Positions 25,959-34,911 of a DNA stretch of 64,000 nt are shown piece after piece; position 1 is the first letter of the stretch; every line of letters starts with the position of its first letter. Source of the DNA: an uncultured Bacteroidia bacterium (GTDB lineage: Bacteria > Bacteroidota > Bacteroidia > Bacteroidales > UBA932). The DNA lies in contig CACZDC010000005.1 of NCBI GenBank assembly GCA_902779785.1, positions 1 through 64,000 of the forward strand, read 5' to 3'. The position numbers and the translations under genes are program-made. The notes under the pieces were generated by a model. It worked only from the letters and a program-made list of their open reading frames with translations. It was not told the origin of the DNA and did not search any database.

Positions 25959-27422
25959 TTATCGGATATCGTAGAATTCGAATCCCATTATGGAGGCGAA
26001 GTCGCGAAGCTCGTCCCGGTAGTCGCCGTCCACTATTGCGTAGTGCTGGGTGGCTCCTATGTTTAGGACTTTCTCCCAGAGCTCCTTGGCGGGAACGACG
26101 GGACGGAAGATAGTGTGGCTGTAGGTCGCCAGGAGGTGCTTCTTGGCGCTCTGCGGGGTATCCTTTTCGGAGAGACTTTCCGCCATAAAGGTGATGAGCT
26201 TGTATTTCCCGTCCTGCTCGTAGAGTCCGGCAACGGTCTTCATCCCGGGGCTGAAACGATACCAGGCAAAAGGCGCCCCGGCATACTTCCAGGAGGTCTT
26301 TGCAAAGCGCACGTCGCGGGAAATTATAACATTGTCCTGCCAGGCCGGGTCATTATGGTCGTTCGGACCGGCGTGACCGCCTGCGAAGGTTCCGAAGTCA
26401 TCCTCGATATGGAAGGGCTCGATGAAATTGACATTCTTGCCGCTGAGGAGCTTCAGGATGTAGGTAATCAGGCCGGCGCCGATATCGGCCTCCGGAACCA
26501 GTACACTGACGTTTTCATTGAACCACTGTGGATAGAAGCCCGCGCGGCAGCCGGCGGTGCGGAAAGTCGCCTGGTCAATGTCGTTATAGACATAGCAGTC
26601 CACGTCGTTCTTCTCGGCCAGTTTCTTGATGCCGAGCGTCGCCTTGACGCAACCTATAAACTTGTCGTATTCCACGTCGTCCATCATCTTGTACTTCGAG
26701 GTCAGTTCGTCGGCATAGGCCTTGACCTCGGCGTCCGTAAGATTCTCAATCTCAGTACCATAGTCAGAGTACGGGAGGTAATGGATCTCCGGTCCGATCT
26801 TGGTGAAAAGGTCGTAATTGTCGATATAGGTGGACCACATCGCCTCGTTCATATTGGCCATCAGGCCCACGTTGGACTGGCGGAGAATAGAACGTACCCG
26901 GGCGGCCTCGGCGAAGATTTTGACCTTCTCAGTTATCTGCTCGCGGGTGCCCATTATGGTCTTGACATTCTTGCGTCCTGTGCGGGCCACGTCGCCGGAG
27001 CCTTCCAGAGAGCCCACGAGGGTGCCGGCGCAGAGGTAATCCACGAAATCGTCCTCGTCCAGGGTGGTCTCGAAAGTCATCCTAGGCTTGGCGACATTGC
27101 AAAAGAGAATGGGAATCTCCGGGCAATCACGCAGGAAGCGGATCCAGGCAAAGTCCTCGCTCCAGGAAAGGAACTCGGCATAGATGAAATCCACCTTTTC
27201 ATTATAGAAGAGGTCCATAGCCCTCTGGGCATCCTCCCTCTCATAGACGATGCCGGGGTCCACCAGGTCCATAAAGTCCATAGTGGCCTTGATCTGCTTG
27301 ACGGCCTCATCCTTGCGCTCGCCGTAGGTACCGCGCTTGGGGCCATAGAGATTCTTGAAACGAGGCGAGGCAATCAGGAGCAATCCAGCCTTCGCCTTTC
27401 TGGTTTTGAGTTCTTTATTCAT
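25959..27422 (-). CDS. L-fucose/L-arabinose isomerase-family protein
   Basis: Cytoplasmic aldose-ketose isomerase fold of 487 residues. Visible features are GLLLIASPRFKNLYGPKRGTY at the N-terminus, VGLMANMNEAMWS in the second domain and a C-terminal metal/substrate region FGTFAGGHAGPNDHNDPAW with PGMKTVAGLYE. The family interconverts free aldoses such as fucose and arabinose; the substrate here is unassigned. The start overlaps the MFS transporter stop by ATGAATAA and a glycosidase follows, so it probably processes the sugar imported by that transporter after release by the two glycosidases. Confidence 0.75.
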   Translation of the reverse strand: MNKELKTRKAKAGLLLIASPRFKNLYGPKRGTYGERKDEAVKQIKATMDFMDLVDPGIVYEREDAQRAMDLFYNEKVDFIYAEFLSWSEDFAWIRFLRDCPEIPILFCNVAKPRMTFETTLDEDDFVDYLCAGTLVGSLEGSGDVARTGRKNVKTIMGTREQITEKVKIFAEAARVRSILRQSNVGLMANMNEAMWSTYIDNYDLFTKIGPEIHYLPYSDYGTEIENLTDAEVKAYADELTSKYKMMDDVEYDKFIGCVKATLGIKKLAEKNDVDCYVYNDIDQATFRTAGCRAGFYPQWFNENVSVLVPEADIGAGLITYILKLLSGKNVNFIEPFHIEDDFGTFAGGHAGPNDHNDPAWQDNVIISRDVRFAKTSWKYAGAPFAWYRFSPGMKTVAGLYEQDGKYKLITFMAESLSEKDTPQSAKKHLLATYSHTIFRPVVPAKELWEKVLNIGATQHYAIVDGDYRDELRDFASIMGFEFYDIR

Positions 27423-28707
27423 TGTTCAATTGGTTATTGTCATAGTCTTTCTGATAACGGGACTGGGCGACGACGAGCATCAGCAGGCCGCATACCACCC
27501 AGATGACGGCGAGGATAGGGAAGGTCCTCGACAGGGAGCCCATACTCTCTTTGAGGGCACCGAGCACTACGGGGGCGAACGCACCCACCGCGAAACCGGT
27601 CATAATCATAGCGCTGGAGCAGGATGCGTGAAGCCTCGGGGGCGTCACGTCATAGAGCACGGCATAGGTATTGGCATCGAAAAAGGCACGGAAAAAGCCC
27701 CAGCCGGCAAAGCTGACATAAAGGAGCCATAGAGCCGGATGTCCGCCCATAAGGAAGAGGAATACGGCGCCTCCGATAAGGCCGACGCCCTGAAGGAACA
27801 TCCTGAGCTTGCGGCTCTTGAGGGCAAGCTTGTCGCTCAGCGATCCTGCCAGAAGAACCCCGGCGAAGGCAGCCACATAGGTCCAGAACATAGAATTGAA
27901 GCCTGCCGTGGCCTGATTCTGGGCGAATTCCTCCTGAAGATAGGCAGGCACCCAGGTCATATAGCCTGTAATCACGAAGATCAGGCCGCTGAAACCTATG
28001 GTGAGCATAAGGGCCGTGGGAGTCGTGAAGACAGTCTTGAAGCCGTCGAAGAAACCGGGCTTGTCGGCCTTTGTTGACGGAGCGCTCGCCCCGCCCTCCT
28101 TTTTATTTATGTCCATATCGGTCCGCGAGAGTGTAGCCTCCTCCTTCGGGTAATCCTTCAGCCGCACGATCATAAGTATGCCCCATACTACTCCCACAGC
28201 GCCGAAGATGATGAAGGAATACTGCCATCCCAACTTGTCTGCGATCAGTCCCGCGAGCCAGCCGGCGAGAATCACGCCGACATAATAGGCGGTCTGATGG
28301 ATGGACATAGCCCTTGCGCGCGTATCTGTATGGTATTGGCCCAGAAGGGAATAGTTCGCGGGGCCGAAGAAAGCTTCACCACCGCCGGTAGCCACCGAGC
28401 GCAGCACTATAAGCCAGAACATACTGGTCGCAAGGCCGGTGAACATAGTCGCGACACTCCAGAAAAGGATGGATATCGTCGTGACCCACTTGCGCGAGAA
28501 GCGGTCCCCCGCCCAGCCGCCGATAGGGACCATAATGGCGTAGAAGAGATTGAAAATCGTTGCGATAAGGCCGACGGAAGTGTCGGTGAGATCAAGTGCG
28601 TCCCTGATTGCCGGGAGCACGGTGTTGAACACCTGCCTGTCCGCCTGGTTCAGCAGGTATGCCATCCAGAGCAGGAGCAGGACTTCCCATTTGTAATTCT
28701 TGTGCAT
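27415..28707 (-). CDS. MFS transporter, sugar acid/sugar type
   Basis: Twelve-helix permease, first gene of the operon. The start at 28707 (MHKNYKWEVLLLLWMAYLL) is preferred because the longer frame covers the promoter. Seen are NQADRQVFNTVLPAI, the MFS signature after helix 2 (GGWAGDRFSRKWV), GEAFFGPANYSLLGQYH and a cytoplasmic loop near residues 205-225 rich in charged and Ser/Gly residues. The N-terminal pattern resembles anion:cation symporters for hexuronates and related sugars. Its partners (isomerase, two glycosidases, divergent GntR regulator) point to uptake of a plant-derived monosaccharide. Confidence 0.83.
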   Translation of the reverse strand: MHKNYKWEVLLLLWMAYLLNQADRQVFNTVLPAIRDALDLTDTSVGLIATIFNLFYAIMVPIGGWAGDRFSRKWVTTISILFWSVATMFTGLATSMFWLIVLRSVATGGGEAFFGPANYSLLGQYHTDTRARAMSIHQTAYYVGVILAGWLAGLIADKLGWQYSFIIFGAVGVVWGILMIVRLKDYPKEEATLSRTDMDINKKEGGASAPSTKADKPGFFDGFKTVFTTPTALMLTIGFSGLIFVITGYMTWVPAYLQEEFAQNQATAGFNSMFWTYVAAFAGVLLAGSLSDKLALKSRKLRMFLQGVGLIGGAVFLFLMGGHPALWLLYVSFAGWGFFRAFFDANTYAVLYDVTPPRLHASCSSAMIMTGFAVGAFAPVVLGALKESMGSLSRTFPILAVIWVVCGLLMLVVAQSRYQKDYDNNQLNNE

Positions 28708-28725
28708 CGTTTCAGTGCTTTTCTG

Positions 28726-28765
28726 CAAATTTAGGAAAATTTCCGACACCACAGCACACCACAGT
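28726..28765 (-). promoter_or_regulatory. MFS operon promoter with ACCACAG direct-repeat operator at the -33 region
   Basis: On the minus strand TAAATTTG (28726-28733) is the -7 box about 18 bases before the MFS start. The plus strand carries ACCACAG at 28748-28754 and 28758-28764 (10-bp period), the third copy of this operator, here lying over the -33 position. It also sits upstream of the divergent gntR promoter. Confidence 0.7.
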
Positions 28766-28783
28766 AAAAAATTTTTCTTTTAC

Positions 28784-28814
28784 TTGCTTTTCTCTTGTCT
28801 TGCAATTAAATTTG
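28784..28814 (+). promoter_or_regulatory. gntR promoter
   Basis: TTG (28784-28786), 20 bases, TAAATTTG (28807-28814) match the consensus fully. Five bases separate the -7 box from the ATG at 28820, so the mRNA is probably leaderless. Confidence 0.75.
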
Positions 28815-28819
28815 CATTG

Positions 28820-29854
28820 ATGAAAAAATCCGTATTATCCCTGGACAAACGCAGCGACATCCCTCTCTACCGGCAGATTTACCGGCAGATAGAAGACGGA
28901 CGGCGCAGCGGAAAGTTGCTCAGCGGAGAACTGCTGCCCTCGATGAACGAAATTGCCGAGCAGTACAGCATTTCCCGCGAGACCGTAAAAAAGGCTTACA
29001 ACCTCCTCTGCCGCGATGGCATACTTATACCGCGGCAGGGCAAGGGTTTCTATGTGGCGGAAGCCTCCGGCGGCGCCGAAAAGAATGTCCTCGTTCTGAT
29101 TGACAAGCAGAGCATCTACAATCAGCTGATGCTCCAGTCCCTCCAGGAGGGCCTCGGAGGCAAGGCGAGACTGACGATACTTCTTCACAATCAGAACCTC
29201 GCTCTGCTGGAATACTATCTGGACAACAGCCTAGATATGTATGACTATTATATTGTAAGCCCACACTTCCCTCTTGACAAGGCTTCGCAGGCCAAGGCGG
29301 TCAGGCAGCTAAGGCGCATCCCCAACCGCAAGCTCATTATGGTGGACAACTGGCTCCGCGAGGTTCCCGGGAACTACGGAGTCGTCTATCAGGATTTCCG
29401 GCACGACACCGAGCAGGGCCTGTCCGAAGGCGCCGAGGATATCCTGCGCAGCGGCAGGCTGAAGGTCATAGTGCTCCCGGCCAGCCTCTACGGGAAAATC
29501 ATAATGAAATCGGTCAGGGAATTCACGACTCGTCTCGGTGTGGAGCTTTCAGCTTTCAGCAGCGTCCCGAAGAAAGTGGAGAAGGGCGATATCTTCCTGG
29601 TCCTCAACAGCCAGCTTGACTCCGGCCTGGCGCTTCTGTCCCGCCGGGTCAGGGAATCGGGGCTTAAAATCGGCCGGGACGTGCGCGTCATTTCCTACAA
29701 TGAATTCCCGCTGAACGAGATAGTCCTCGGAGGACTTACGACCATATCGACGGACTTCGCCGAAATGGGCCGCAGCGTCGCCGAAATGGTCCTCGGCGGA
29801 GAAATGAAAAAAATCCATAATCCCTTCCGGATGACACGGAGGGAGACTTTCTGA
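28820..29854 (+). CDS. GntR-family transcriptional regulator with periplasmic-binding-like sensor domain
   Basis: The start at 28820 (MKKSVLSLDKRSDIPLYRQI) gives 344 residues. The N-terminal winged helix (about 10-75) carries LPSMNEIAEQYSISRETVKKAYNLL and the wing GILIPRQGKGFYV. The rest (about 85-340) has the sugar-binding fold of LacI-type sensors (VLVLIDKQSIYNQLMLQSL, YNEFPLNEIVLGGLTTI, DFAEMGRSVAEMVLGG). It is divergent from the MFS-isomerase-glycosidase operon and is the obvious candidate to bind the ACCACAG tandem sites, although GntR proteins more often use palindromes. Four bases separate it from the epimerase-like gene downstream. Confidence 0.88.
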   Translation: MKKSVLSLDKRSDIPLYRQIYRQIEDGRRSGKLLSGELLPSMNEIAEQYSISRETVKKAYNLLCRDGILIPRQGKGFYVAEASGGAEKNVLVLIDKQSIYNQLMLQSLQEGLGGKARLTILLHNQNLALLEYYLDNSLDMYDYYIVSPHFPLDKASQAKAVRQLRRIPNRKLIMVDNWLREVPGNYGVVYQDFRHDTEQGLSEGAEDILRSGRLKVIVLPASLYGKIIMKSVREFTTRLGVELSAFSSVPKKVEKGDIFLVLNSQLDSGLALLSRRVRESGLKIGRDVRVISYNEFPLNEIVLGGLTTISTDFAEMGRSVAEMVLGGEMKKIHNPFRMTRRETF

Positions 29855-29858
29855 GACT

Positions 29859-30800
29859 ATGCTTACACTTGAAAAAGGCGGGTTGAGAATCGTCCTGGCA
29901 GCCCCGGGAGAGTATTACCGCGGCACCCGCTTCGACCATTCGGGGGTGTTCCGCGCCATTTATAAGGACGGGCGCAATTATGCTGACGAATGGTTCCCTG
30001 TCTATGACCCGCTGAAGCACGACGCCGTCTGCGGGCCGTCCGAGGAATTCGGCGAAATCGGCTTTGACGAGGCTGCCCCTGGGGGACGCTTCCTTAAGCC
30101 CGGAATCGGGTGGCTCAGGCGGCCGGACGGCGAGGCCTATGACCGTTTCCGCCTCTACGAGCTGCTGGACGAGGGGGTAAGGACCACGGAAGTCAGGGAG
30201 GATTCAGTCGTTTTCGGCCAGCGCCTTGACAGATACAACTATCAGAAAACCATACGTCTGAGCGGCAACGACAGTTTTGAAATCATCCATTCTCTCGAAA
30301 ACCTCGGAGACACCCCTCTGAAATGCACCCACTACAACCACAACTTCTACACTCTCTCGAATGACTCCGTCGGGCCCTCGCGGGAAATCGACTTTCCCTT
30401 CCGTCCTGACGGCCACTGGAGGAGCGAGTATGACAATGTCCGGCTGACGGGAAACGGCATCCGCTTCACCGGAGCGGTTCCCCCGGAGGGCCCGAGCGTA
30501 TTTATGGGCGACCTGCACGCCGCGAGCAGGATGGTGGAGCCGAGGGTTCCTGGCGGAGCAGGCCATTTCCCGGCCGGCGAGGCCAGCGGCCCGAAGGCGC
30601 GGAAGCCGGAAGAAGAACCGATTGAATTTACGCTGCGGGACCTCGGAAGCGGTCTCGGCGTCAGAGTCAGCTGCCCCCTCCCCTTCACCCACATAGTCTT
30701 CTGGTCCAATGACCGCGTCGCCTGCATCGAGCCCTACATCCTTCTGGACATAGCACCCGGCCAAAGCGCTGAATGGACCCTGACTTACAGGCTGTTCTGA
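29859..30800 (+). CDS. Aldose 1-epimerase-like protein carrying an in-frame repeat insertion
   Basis: Galactose-mutarotase-type beta-sandwich protein of 313 residues. Fold cues are GLRIVLAAPGEYYRGTRFDH, the central THYNHNFYTLSND with histidines placed as in mutarotases, and the end GQSAEWTLTYRLF. It may convert anomers of the sugar taken up by the neighbouring transporter. Residues about 225-250 (RMVEPRVPGGAGHFPAGEAS and following) are encoded by a repeat that also lies in the 22348-22421 intergenic region, and look like an insertion in a surface loop that kept the frame. It is probably co-transcribed with gntR. Confidence 0.7.
   Translation: MLTLEKGGLRIVLAAPGEYYRGTRFDHSGVFRAIYKDGRNYADEWFPVYDPLKHDAVCGPSEEFGEIGFDEAAPGGRFLKPGIGWLRRPDGEAYDRFRLYELLDEGVRTTEVREDSVVFGQRLDRYNYQKTIRLSGNDSFEIIHSLENLGDTPLKCTHYNHNFYTLSNDSVGPSREIDFPFRPDGHWRSEYDNVRLTGNGIRFTGAVPPEGPSVFMGDLHAASRMVEPRVPGGAGHFPAGEASGPKARKPEEEPIEFTLRDLGSGLGVRVSCPLPFTHIVFWSNDRVACIEPYILLDIAPGQSAEWTLTYRLF
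30529..30602. repeat. Copy B of the GC-rich repeat, inside the epimerase-like coding sequence
   Basis: GGATGGTGGAGCCGAGGG... to CCGAAGGCGCG is about 80% alike to 22348-22421. The middle hairpin GCCGACC/GGTCGGC of copy A becomes GGCC/GGCC here, so the core pair is kept with changed bases. It adds about 25 codons in frame. Confidence 0.7.
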
Positions 30801-30807
30801 CATACTC

Positions 30808-30838
30808 TTGTATTTTCGGCGAGTTTTAACTATGTTTG
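30808..30838 (+). promoter_or_regulatory. Promoter of the DUF6935/EF-hand/AAA/sirtuin operon
   Basis: TTG (30808-30810), 20 bases, TATGTTTG (30831-30838) form a consensus promoter, with a leader of about 25 bases before the ATG at 30867. Confidence 0.75.
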
Positions 30839-30866
30839 TAATCTGTAAACTGACACATTGACAATT

Positions 30867-31478
30867 ATGTTTAAAGAACTTTTAAGTCAAGTCCTCCGCA
30901 ACGTCGGACTCGGCGGAAACACCTCCCTTTCACAAATCGCAGAAAAACTCAGCTCCGCAGCCAAACAAAGCGCAGGAAAACAGGAAAGGAGCTTCACTTT
31001 CAACTCCTTGCCAAAGAATCTTCAGGAGATGAAAGCCCTTCCCGAAGCCTCGCTGCAGGACCCTTATGCCACTGCGGCGCTGTCCCTGCTCGCCCTTACA
31101 AGCTTCGAATCCGACCGCGAAAGCAGCATCGAGATGCTGAACTTCCTTCAGGGACCGGAACCGCTCAACCCCCGCTCCCTTCAGCAGATCTCCGACCGCT
31201 TTATGGACGGAAAGTTCTATAAGGTGAATTCGTTCTTCTCGGGAGCCACTCCCCAGAATAATTACACGCCGTCAAAACCTTACACCATAGTAGTCAGTTC
31301 CAATCCCTATTCCTTTGAGAACGAAGGCTGGGCCACGCTCTATCTGACTTCCGGAGGTTCCGACAACCCCCGTCCGGTCAAGCTCAGGCTGAAACCTAGC
31401 ACTTCACAGTGGTTCCTGTCCGAGATCCAGTATCTGGGCGACATCCGCGTCCCGGTCGCTCAGGACAAATGGGCATAA
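30867..31478 (+). CDS. DUF6935-like protein of unknown function
   Basis: A 203-residue soluble protein starting MFKELLSQVLRNVGLGGNTS. I recognise the general pattern of the DUF6935 family of Bacteroidota: NSLPKNLQEMKALPEASLQD, FLQGPEPLNPRSLQQISDRF, FSGATPQNNYTPSKPYTI and the end LGDIRVPVAQDKWA. No signal peptide, membrane segment or catalytic motif is visible. It is first in a four-gene operon, 17 bases before an EF-hand membrane protein. The conserved tryptophan- and proline-rich second half suggests a beta-rich binding domain, but the job is unknown. Confidence 0.7.
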   Translation: MFKELLSQVLRNVGLGGNTSLSQIAEKLSSAAKQSAGKQERSFTFNSLPKNLQEMKALPEASLQDPYATAALSLLALTSFESDRESSIEMLNFLQGPEPLNPRSLQQISDRFMDGKFYKVNSFFSGATPQNNYTPSKPYTIVVSSNPYSFENEGWATLYLTSGGSDNPRPVKLRLKPSTSQWFLSEIQYLGDIRVPVAQDKWA

Positions 31479-31495
31479 TATTAAACTTCCCCGAT

Positions 31496-33751
31496 ATGTT
31501 CAAGAAAAAAAAGAAGAAAGATTCCTATCCCTGGCAGTTTGCCTCGGTGGGAGGTAAAGTCCGCGTCAAAATCCAGAGCGGCAAAGACATAGCCCATCTG
31601 GGCGAACTTGACCGCAAGATGTGGACGGTCCTGAGCTGCCCGGTCACGGGACTCGAATTCGACGAGGCTACCCTCAAGGCAATTGACCGCGACGGCGACG
31701 GAAAGATTCGCGTGGACGAGGTCATCGCGACGGCCCAGTGGCTCTGCTCGGTCCTCAACGACCCTGAAATACTTCTGAAGGAAGCCGACAGCCTTCCGAT
31801 ATCCGAACTGAATTCAAGCGAAGACGGGGCAAGGCTTGCCGCCTCGGCGAAACAGATACTTCAGAATCTCGGACTTGAGAAGGACAGCGTCTCGATAGAA
31901 GACACTTCCGACTATACCAAGATTTTCGCCAACACTAAATTCAACGGTGACGGGATCATCACTCCCGCCTCTGCCGGAGACGATGCGCCACTTGCCGAAC
32001 GCATAGGCCAGATTCTCAGCATCGGTTCAGCTACGGACCGCAGCGGAGAGGCCGGTGTCACCGCCGAGCATATCGAAGCCTTCTATACGGCTCTCGCCGA
32101 CTATGCAGCCTGGATGGAAGCCGGAGTCAAGGAGGTATTTCCCCTCGGAGACAAGACCGCAGACGCCCTTGCCGCCTGCGAAGCGGTCAAGGACAAGATT
32201 GCCGACTACTTTATGCGCTGCAAGCTCATTGGCTTCAACGAAGGCACGGCAGCGGCAGTCGGCGTGTCCGTCGACAAGATAGGAGCCATCCAGGGCAATC
32301 TCGCCCTCGCGGCCTCCGAAATCGGCGAGGAACCCCTCGCCCAGCCTTCCAAGGAAGGCATCCTGCCCTTGAAAGAAGGCATCAACCCTGCCTGGAAGGG
32401 CGCCGTCGATGCTATGGCCGCCCTCGTAGCTCCGGACAAAGACGGGCTCAGCGAGGCTGAATGGAACGCCATCCTTGCACAGTTTGCACCGTACACCGCG
32501 TGGATCGGAGCAAAGAAGGGAGCCGAAGTGGAAGCCCTCGGCCTGGACACGGTCAAGGCCATACTGAAGGAGGACCGCAAGGCCGACTTGCTGAAACTCA
32601 TCGAAGAAGACAAAGCCCTCGAGGCAGAAGCCCTTTCTATCGAAGAAGTAGGCCGCCTGGTTCGCCTCTGCAAGTACTTCTACCGTTTCCTGAACAACTA
32701 TGTGGTGCTTTCGGACTTCTACGACAAGGACCACAAGGCCATATTCCAGGCCGGACGTCTCTACATCGACCAGCGTTCCACCGACCTTTGCATCAAGGTC
32801 GCCGGTCCTGCGCCCGAGATTTCTTCCCTCAGCGGAATGTACATCCTCTACTGCGCCTGCACCAGCGAGAAACTCGGCAAGAGTTTCAATATCGCAGCAG
32901 TGCTGACCGACGGCGACGTGGACGGAATCCGTGCCGGAAAGAATGCGGTATTCTACGACCGCGAAGGCAATGACTACACGGCCAAGGTCACATCCATAGT
33001 GGATAACCCCATCTCCGTCCGCCAGGCTTTCTGGTCTCCCTACAAGAAGGTCGGAAGGTGGATCAACGACAAGATCGACAAGAGCGCAGCTGAAAAGAAC
33101 GAAAAATCTATGGCTGACCTCACTGCAAAAGCCGACACCGCCACATCTGCAAAACCTGCGGGTGACGCGAAAGAGACTGCGGCCGGAATGAAGTCGAGTT
33201 TCGACATTGCAAAGTTCGCCGGAATCTTCGCCGCGATAGGAATGGCCATAGGCTTCATAGGACAGTTCCTGGTCTCGGTCGCCAAGGGTGTGGTCGCCCT
33301 GAAATGGTGGCAACTGCTGCTTATCCTTGTGGGCATAATGCTCTTGATTTCCGGTCCTGCTATGTTCATCGCCTGGAGAAAACTGCGTCGCCGCGACCTC
33401 GGCCCCGTGCTGAATGCCAACGGCTGGGCGGTCAACGCCGCATCCCTTGTCAATGTCAAGTTCGGACGTACTCTCACCCAGCTCGCCAAGTTCCCGAAAC
33501 TTACCGCGGTTGACCCGAAAGCCCGCAGGAAGGCCTTCTGGAAAGCTTTCTGCTGGTCGCTGTCCTGCCTTGCAATCATTGCGGTCGTGACACTCTGGCT
33601 TCTGAATGTATTCGCCCCCTGCTGCAAGAGTCCTCTCAAAAAATATAAGGAAGTTCCTGTAGAAGAGGTGATTGCAGAAGAGGTCCAGCCGGCTGCGGAA
33701 GTGACAGAGGAAGCTCCCGCAACGGAAGCGGCTGCCGAGAGTGAAATCTGA
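31496..33751 (+). CDS. Large membrane protein with an EF-hand calcium-binding motif
   Basis: A 751-residue protein of unknown function; the start at 31496 (MFKKKKKKDSYPWQF) has a strongly basic N-terminus. An EF-hand loop, DRDGDGKIRVDE, lies near residue 63, and further acidic loops (FNGDGIITPASAGDD, PDKDGLSEAEW) look like degenerate EF-hands. Two hydrophobic hairpins near residues 575-625 and one near 695-715 place part of it in the membrane; the C-terminus is a Glu/Ala/Pro-rich tail. Its second gene position between a DUF6935-like protein and an AAA ATPase hints at a membrane complex that may sense calcium. I know no characterised relative. Confidence 0.6.
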   Translation: MFKKKKKKDSYPWQFASVGGKVRVKIQSGKDIAHLGELDRKMWTVLSCPVTGLEFDEATLKAIDRDGDGKIRVDEVIATAQWLCSVLNDPEILLKEADSLPISELNSSEDGARLAASAKQILQNLGLEKDSVSIEDTSDYTKIFANTKFNGDGIITPASAGDDAPLAERIGQILSIGSATDRSGEAGVTAEHIEAFYTALADYAAWMEAGVKEVFPLGDKTADALAACEAVKDKIADYFMRCKLIGFNEGTAAAVGVSVDKIGAIQGNLALAASEIGEEPLAQPSKEGILPLKEGINPAWKGAVDAMAALVAPDKDGLSEAEWNAILAQFAPYTAWIGAKKGAEVEALGLDTVKAILKEDRKADLLKLIEEDKALEAEALSIEEVGRLVRLCKYFYRFLNNYVVLSDFYDKDHKAIFQAGRLYIDQRSTDLCIKVAGPAPEISSLSGMYILYCACTSEKLGKSFNIAAVLTDGDVDGIRAGKNAVFYDREGNDYTAKVTSIVDNPISVRQAFWSPYKKVGRWINDKIDKSAAEKNEKSMADLTAKADTATSAKPAGDAKETAAGMKSSFDIAKFAGIFAAIGMAIGFIGQFLVSVAKGVVALKWWQLLLILVGIMLLISGPAMFIAWRKLRRRDLGPVLNANGWAVNAASLVNVKFGRTLTQLAKFPKLTAVDPKARRKAFWKAFCWSLSCLAIIAVVTLWLLNVFAPCCKSPLKKYKEVPVEEVIAEEVQPAAEVTEEAPATEAAAESEI

Positions 33752-33753
33752 GT

Positions 33754-34911
33754 ATGGATACCCCGTTTCCGCACTCACAGTTTGTCACCGGCAAGAATTT
33801 CATCGGCCGGAAGTCGGATTGCATCCTCCTGGGGAATCTCATTTCCCAGGGGGAGCACGTCTCGATCTACGAGCCCCCGAAGAGCGGCAAAACTTCCCTG
33901 ATCCAACAGACTCTGTTTTCTCTACGCTACACCGGCAAGAAATTCACGGTAGGAGAAATGTCCTGCCTGAATATCCGGGACGCGGTGAGTTTCATCTGCC
34001 GGCTCGGAGGCACGGTCATCAAGATGGCCGCCGTTTCGCCGGAAGACTACAGCGCCCTGGTGAGCAATTATCTGGAAGGGACTCATCTGGTCTTCGATCC
34101 CAGCGCCTTTGAAGACAGGGGCGAGATAGTATCCCCGGCCTGGGAGCTGACGGAGGAGGACTACAAGGCAGTCTTCCGGCTGCCGTTCCGTTTAGCCAGG
34201 GACAAGGGAGAGAAAATGATTCTCACCATCGACGAGTTCCAAAACGTCAGTTTCACAGAAAACGACGGGGACCTCATCCTGCGCCAGCTTTCAACTGTAA
34301 TCAAAGAGATGGCCGAAGATGGGAACAGGGATTTCTCCTTCATCTTTTGCGGCTCTATGGTCAATGCAATGAAAGAGATCTTCGAGCGCAATCTCCTGCT
34401 CCGGCGAAGGGTGGAAAGGGTCAGGCTGTCCCAGGTGAGTGAAAAAGAGATAGCCGACCACGTCCACAAAGGTTTTTTGGCAACAGGGAAATCCGTCAAG
34501 ATCGAGCTTCTGGAAGGGGCCTGCAAACTGCTGAAACACAATCTTTGGTATATCAACCATTTCGCATATCTGGCAGACTCAATGGCCAGGGGCTATGTCC
34601 TCGAGCCTACTCTGGTCGATGCCCTGGATTGCCTGATCGCGATTCATCAGCCGCGCTTCGAGGCCATAATGAACTCCCTGACCACCCACCAGGTGAGCCT
34701 GCTGAGAGCCACTGTGGCGGGCGTCACCCGTTTTTCCTCATCAGACGTCATAAGGCGTTACGAACTGAATTCCTCCGCCAACGTGAAGAGAATCAAGGAG
34801 GCCCTGATGAAAAAGGAAGTCCTGGCTTTCAACGAAAACGATTTGCCGGCTTTCCTTGACCCTCTCTTCGAATACTGGATCCGAAAGTATTATTTTGAAT
34901 TAGGAGAATGA
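33754..34911 (+). CDS. AAA-family ATPase (archaeal-ATPase/ORC-like)
   Basis: P-loop ATPase of 385 residues: N-terminal FIGRKSD motif, Walker A EPPKSGKTSL near residue 46, Walker B MILTIDEFQNV near residue 152, sensor-like FIFCGSM. The C-terminal part (from about 300, VSLLRATVAGVTRFSSSDV) looks like a winged helix, as in archaeal-type and STAND-like ATPases. Such proteins often go with defence or regulatory cargo genes, but no effector domain is fused here. It starts two bases after the EF-hand protein stop and overlaps the sirtuin start by ATGA. Confidence 0.8.
   Translation: MDTPFPHSQFVTGKNFIGRKSDCILLGNLISQGEHVSIYEPPKSGKTSLIQQTLFSLRYTGKKFTVGEMSCLNIRDAVSFICRLGGTVIKMAAVSPEDYSALVSNYLEGTHLVFDPSAFEDRGEIVSPAWELTEEDYKAVFRLPFRLARDKGEKMILTIDEFQNVSFTENDGDLILRQLSTVIKEMAEDGNRDFSFIFCGSMVNAMKEIFERNLLLRRRVERVRLSQVSEKEIADHVHKGFLATGKSVKIELLEGACKLLKHNLWYINHFAYLADSMARGYVLEPTLVDALDCLIAIHQPRFEAIMNSLTTHQVSLLRATVAGVTRFSSSDVIRRYELNSSANVKRIKEALMKKEVLAFNENDLPAFLDPLFEYWIRKYYFELGE

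Noticed and set aside
28820-29854. Assigning the GntR regulator firmly as the rhamnose regulator
   Set aside because: The rhaB promoter lacks the ACCACAG tandem motif, which is found only at the other three promoters, so rhamnose control by it is not supported.
32027-33778. Long 583-codon open frame on the minus strand
   Set aside because: It is the antisense shadow of the EF-hand protein; its residues have no domain character and the plus-strand gene has clear motifs and operon context.
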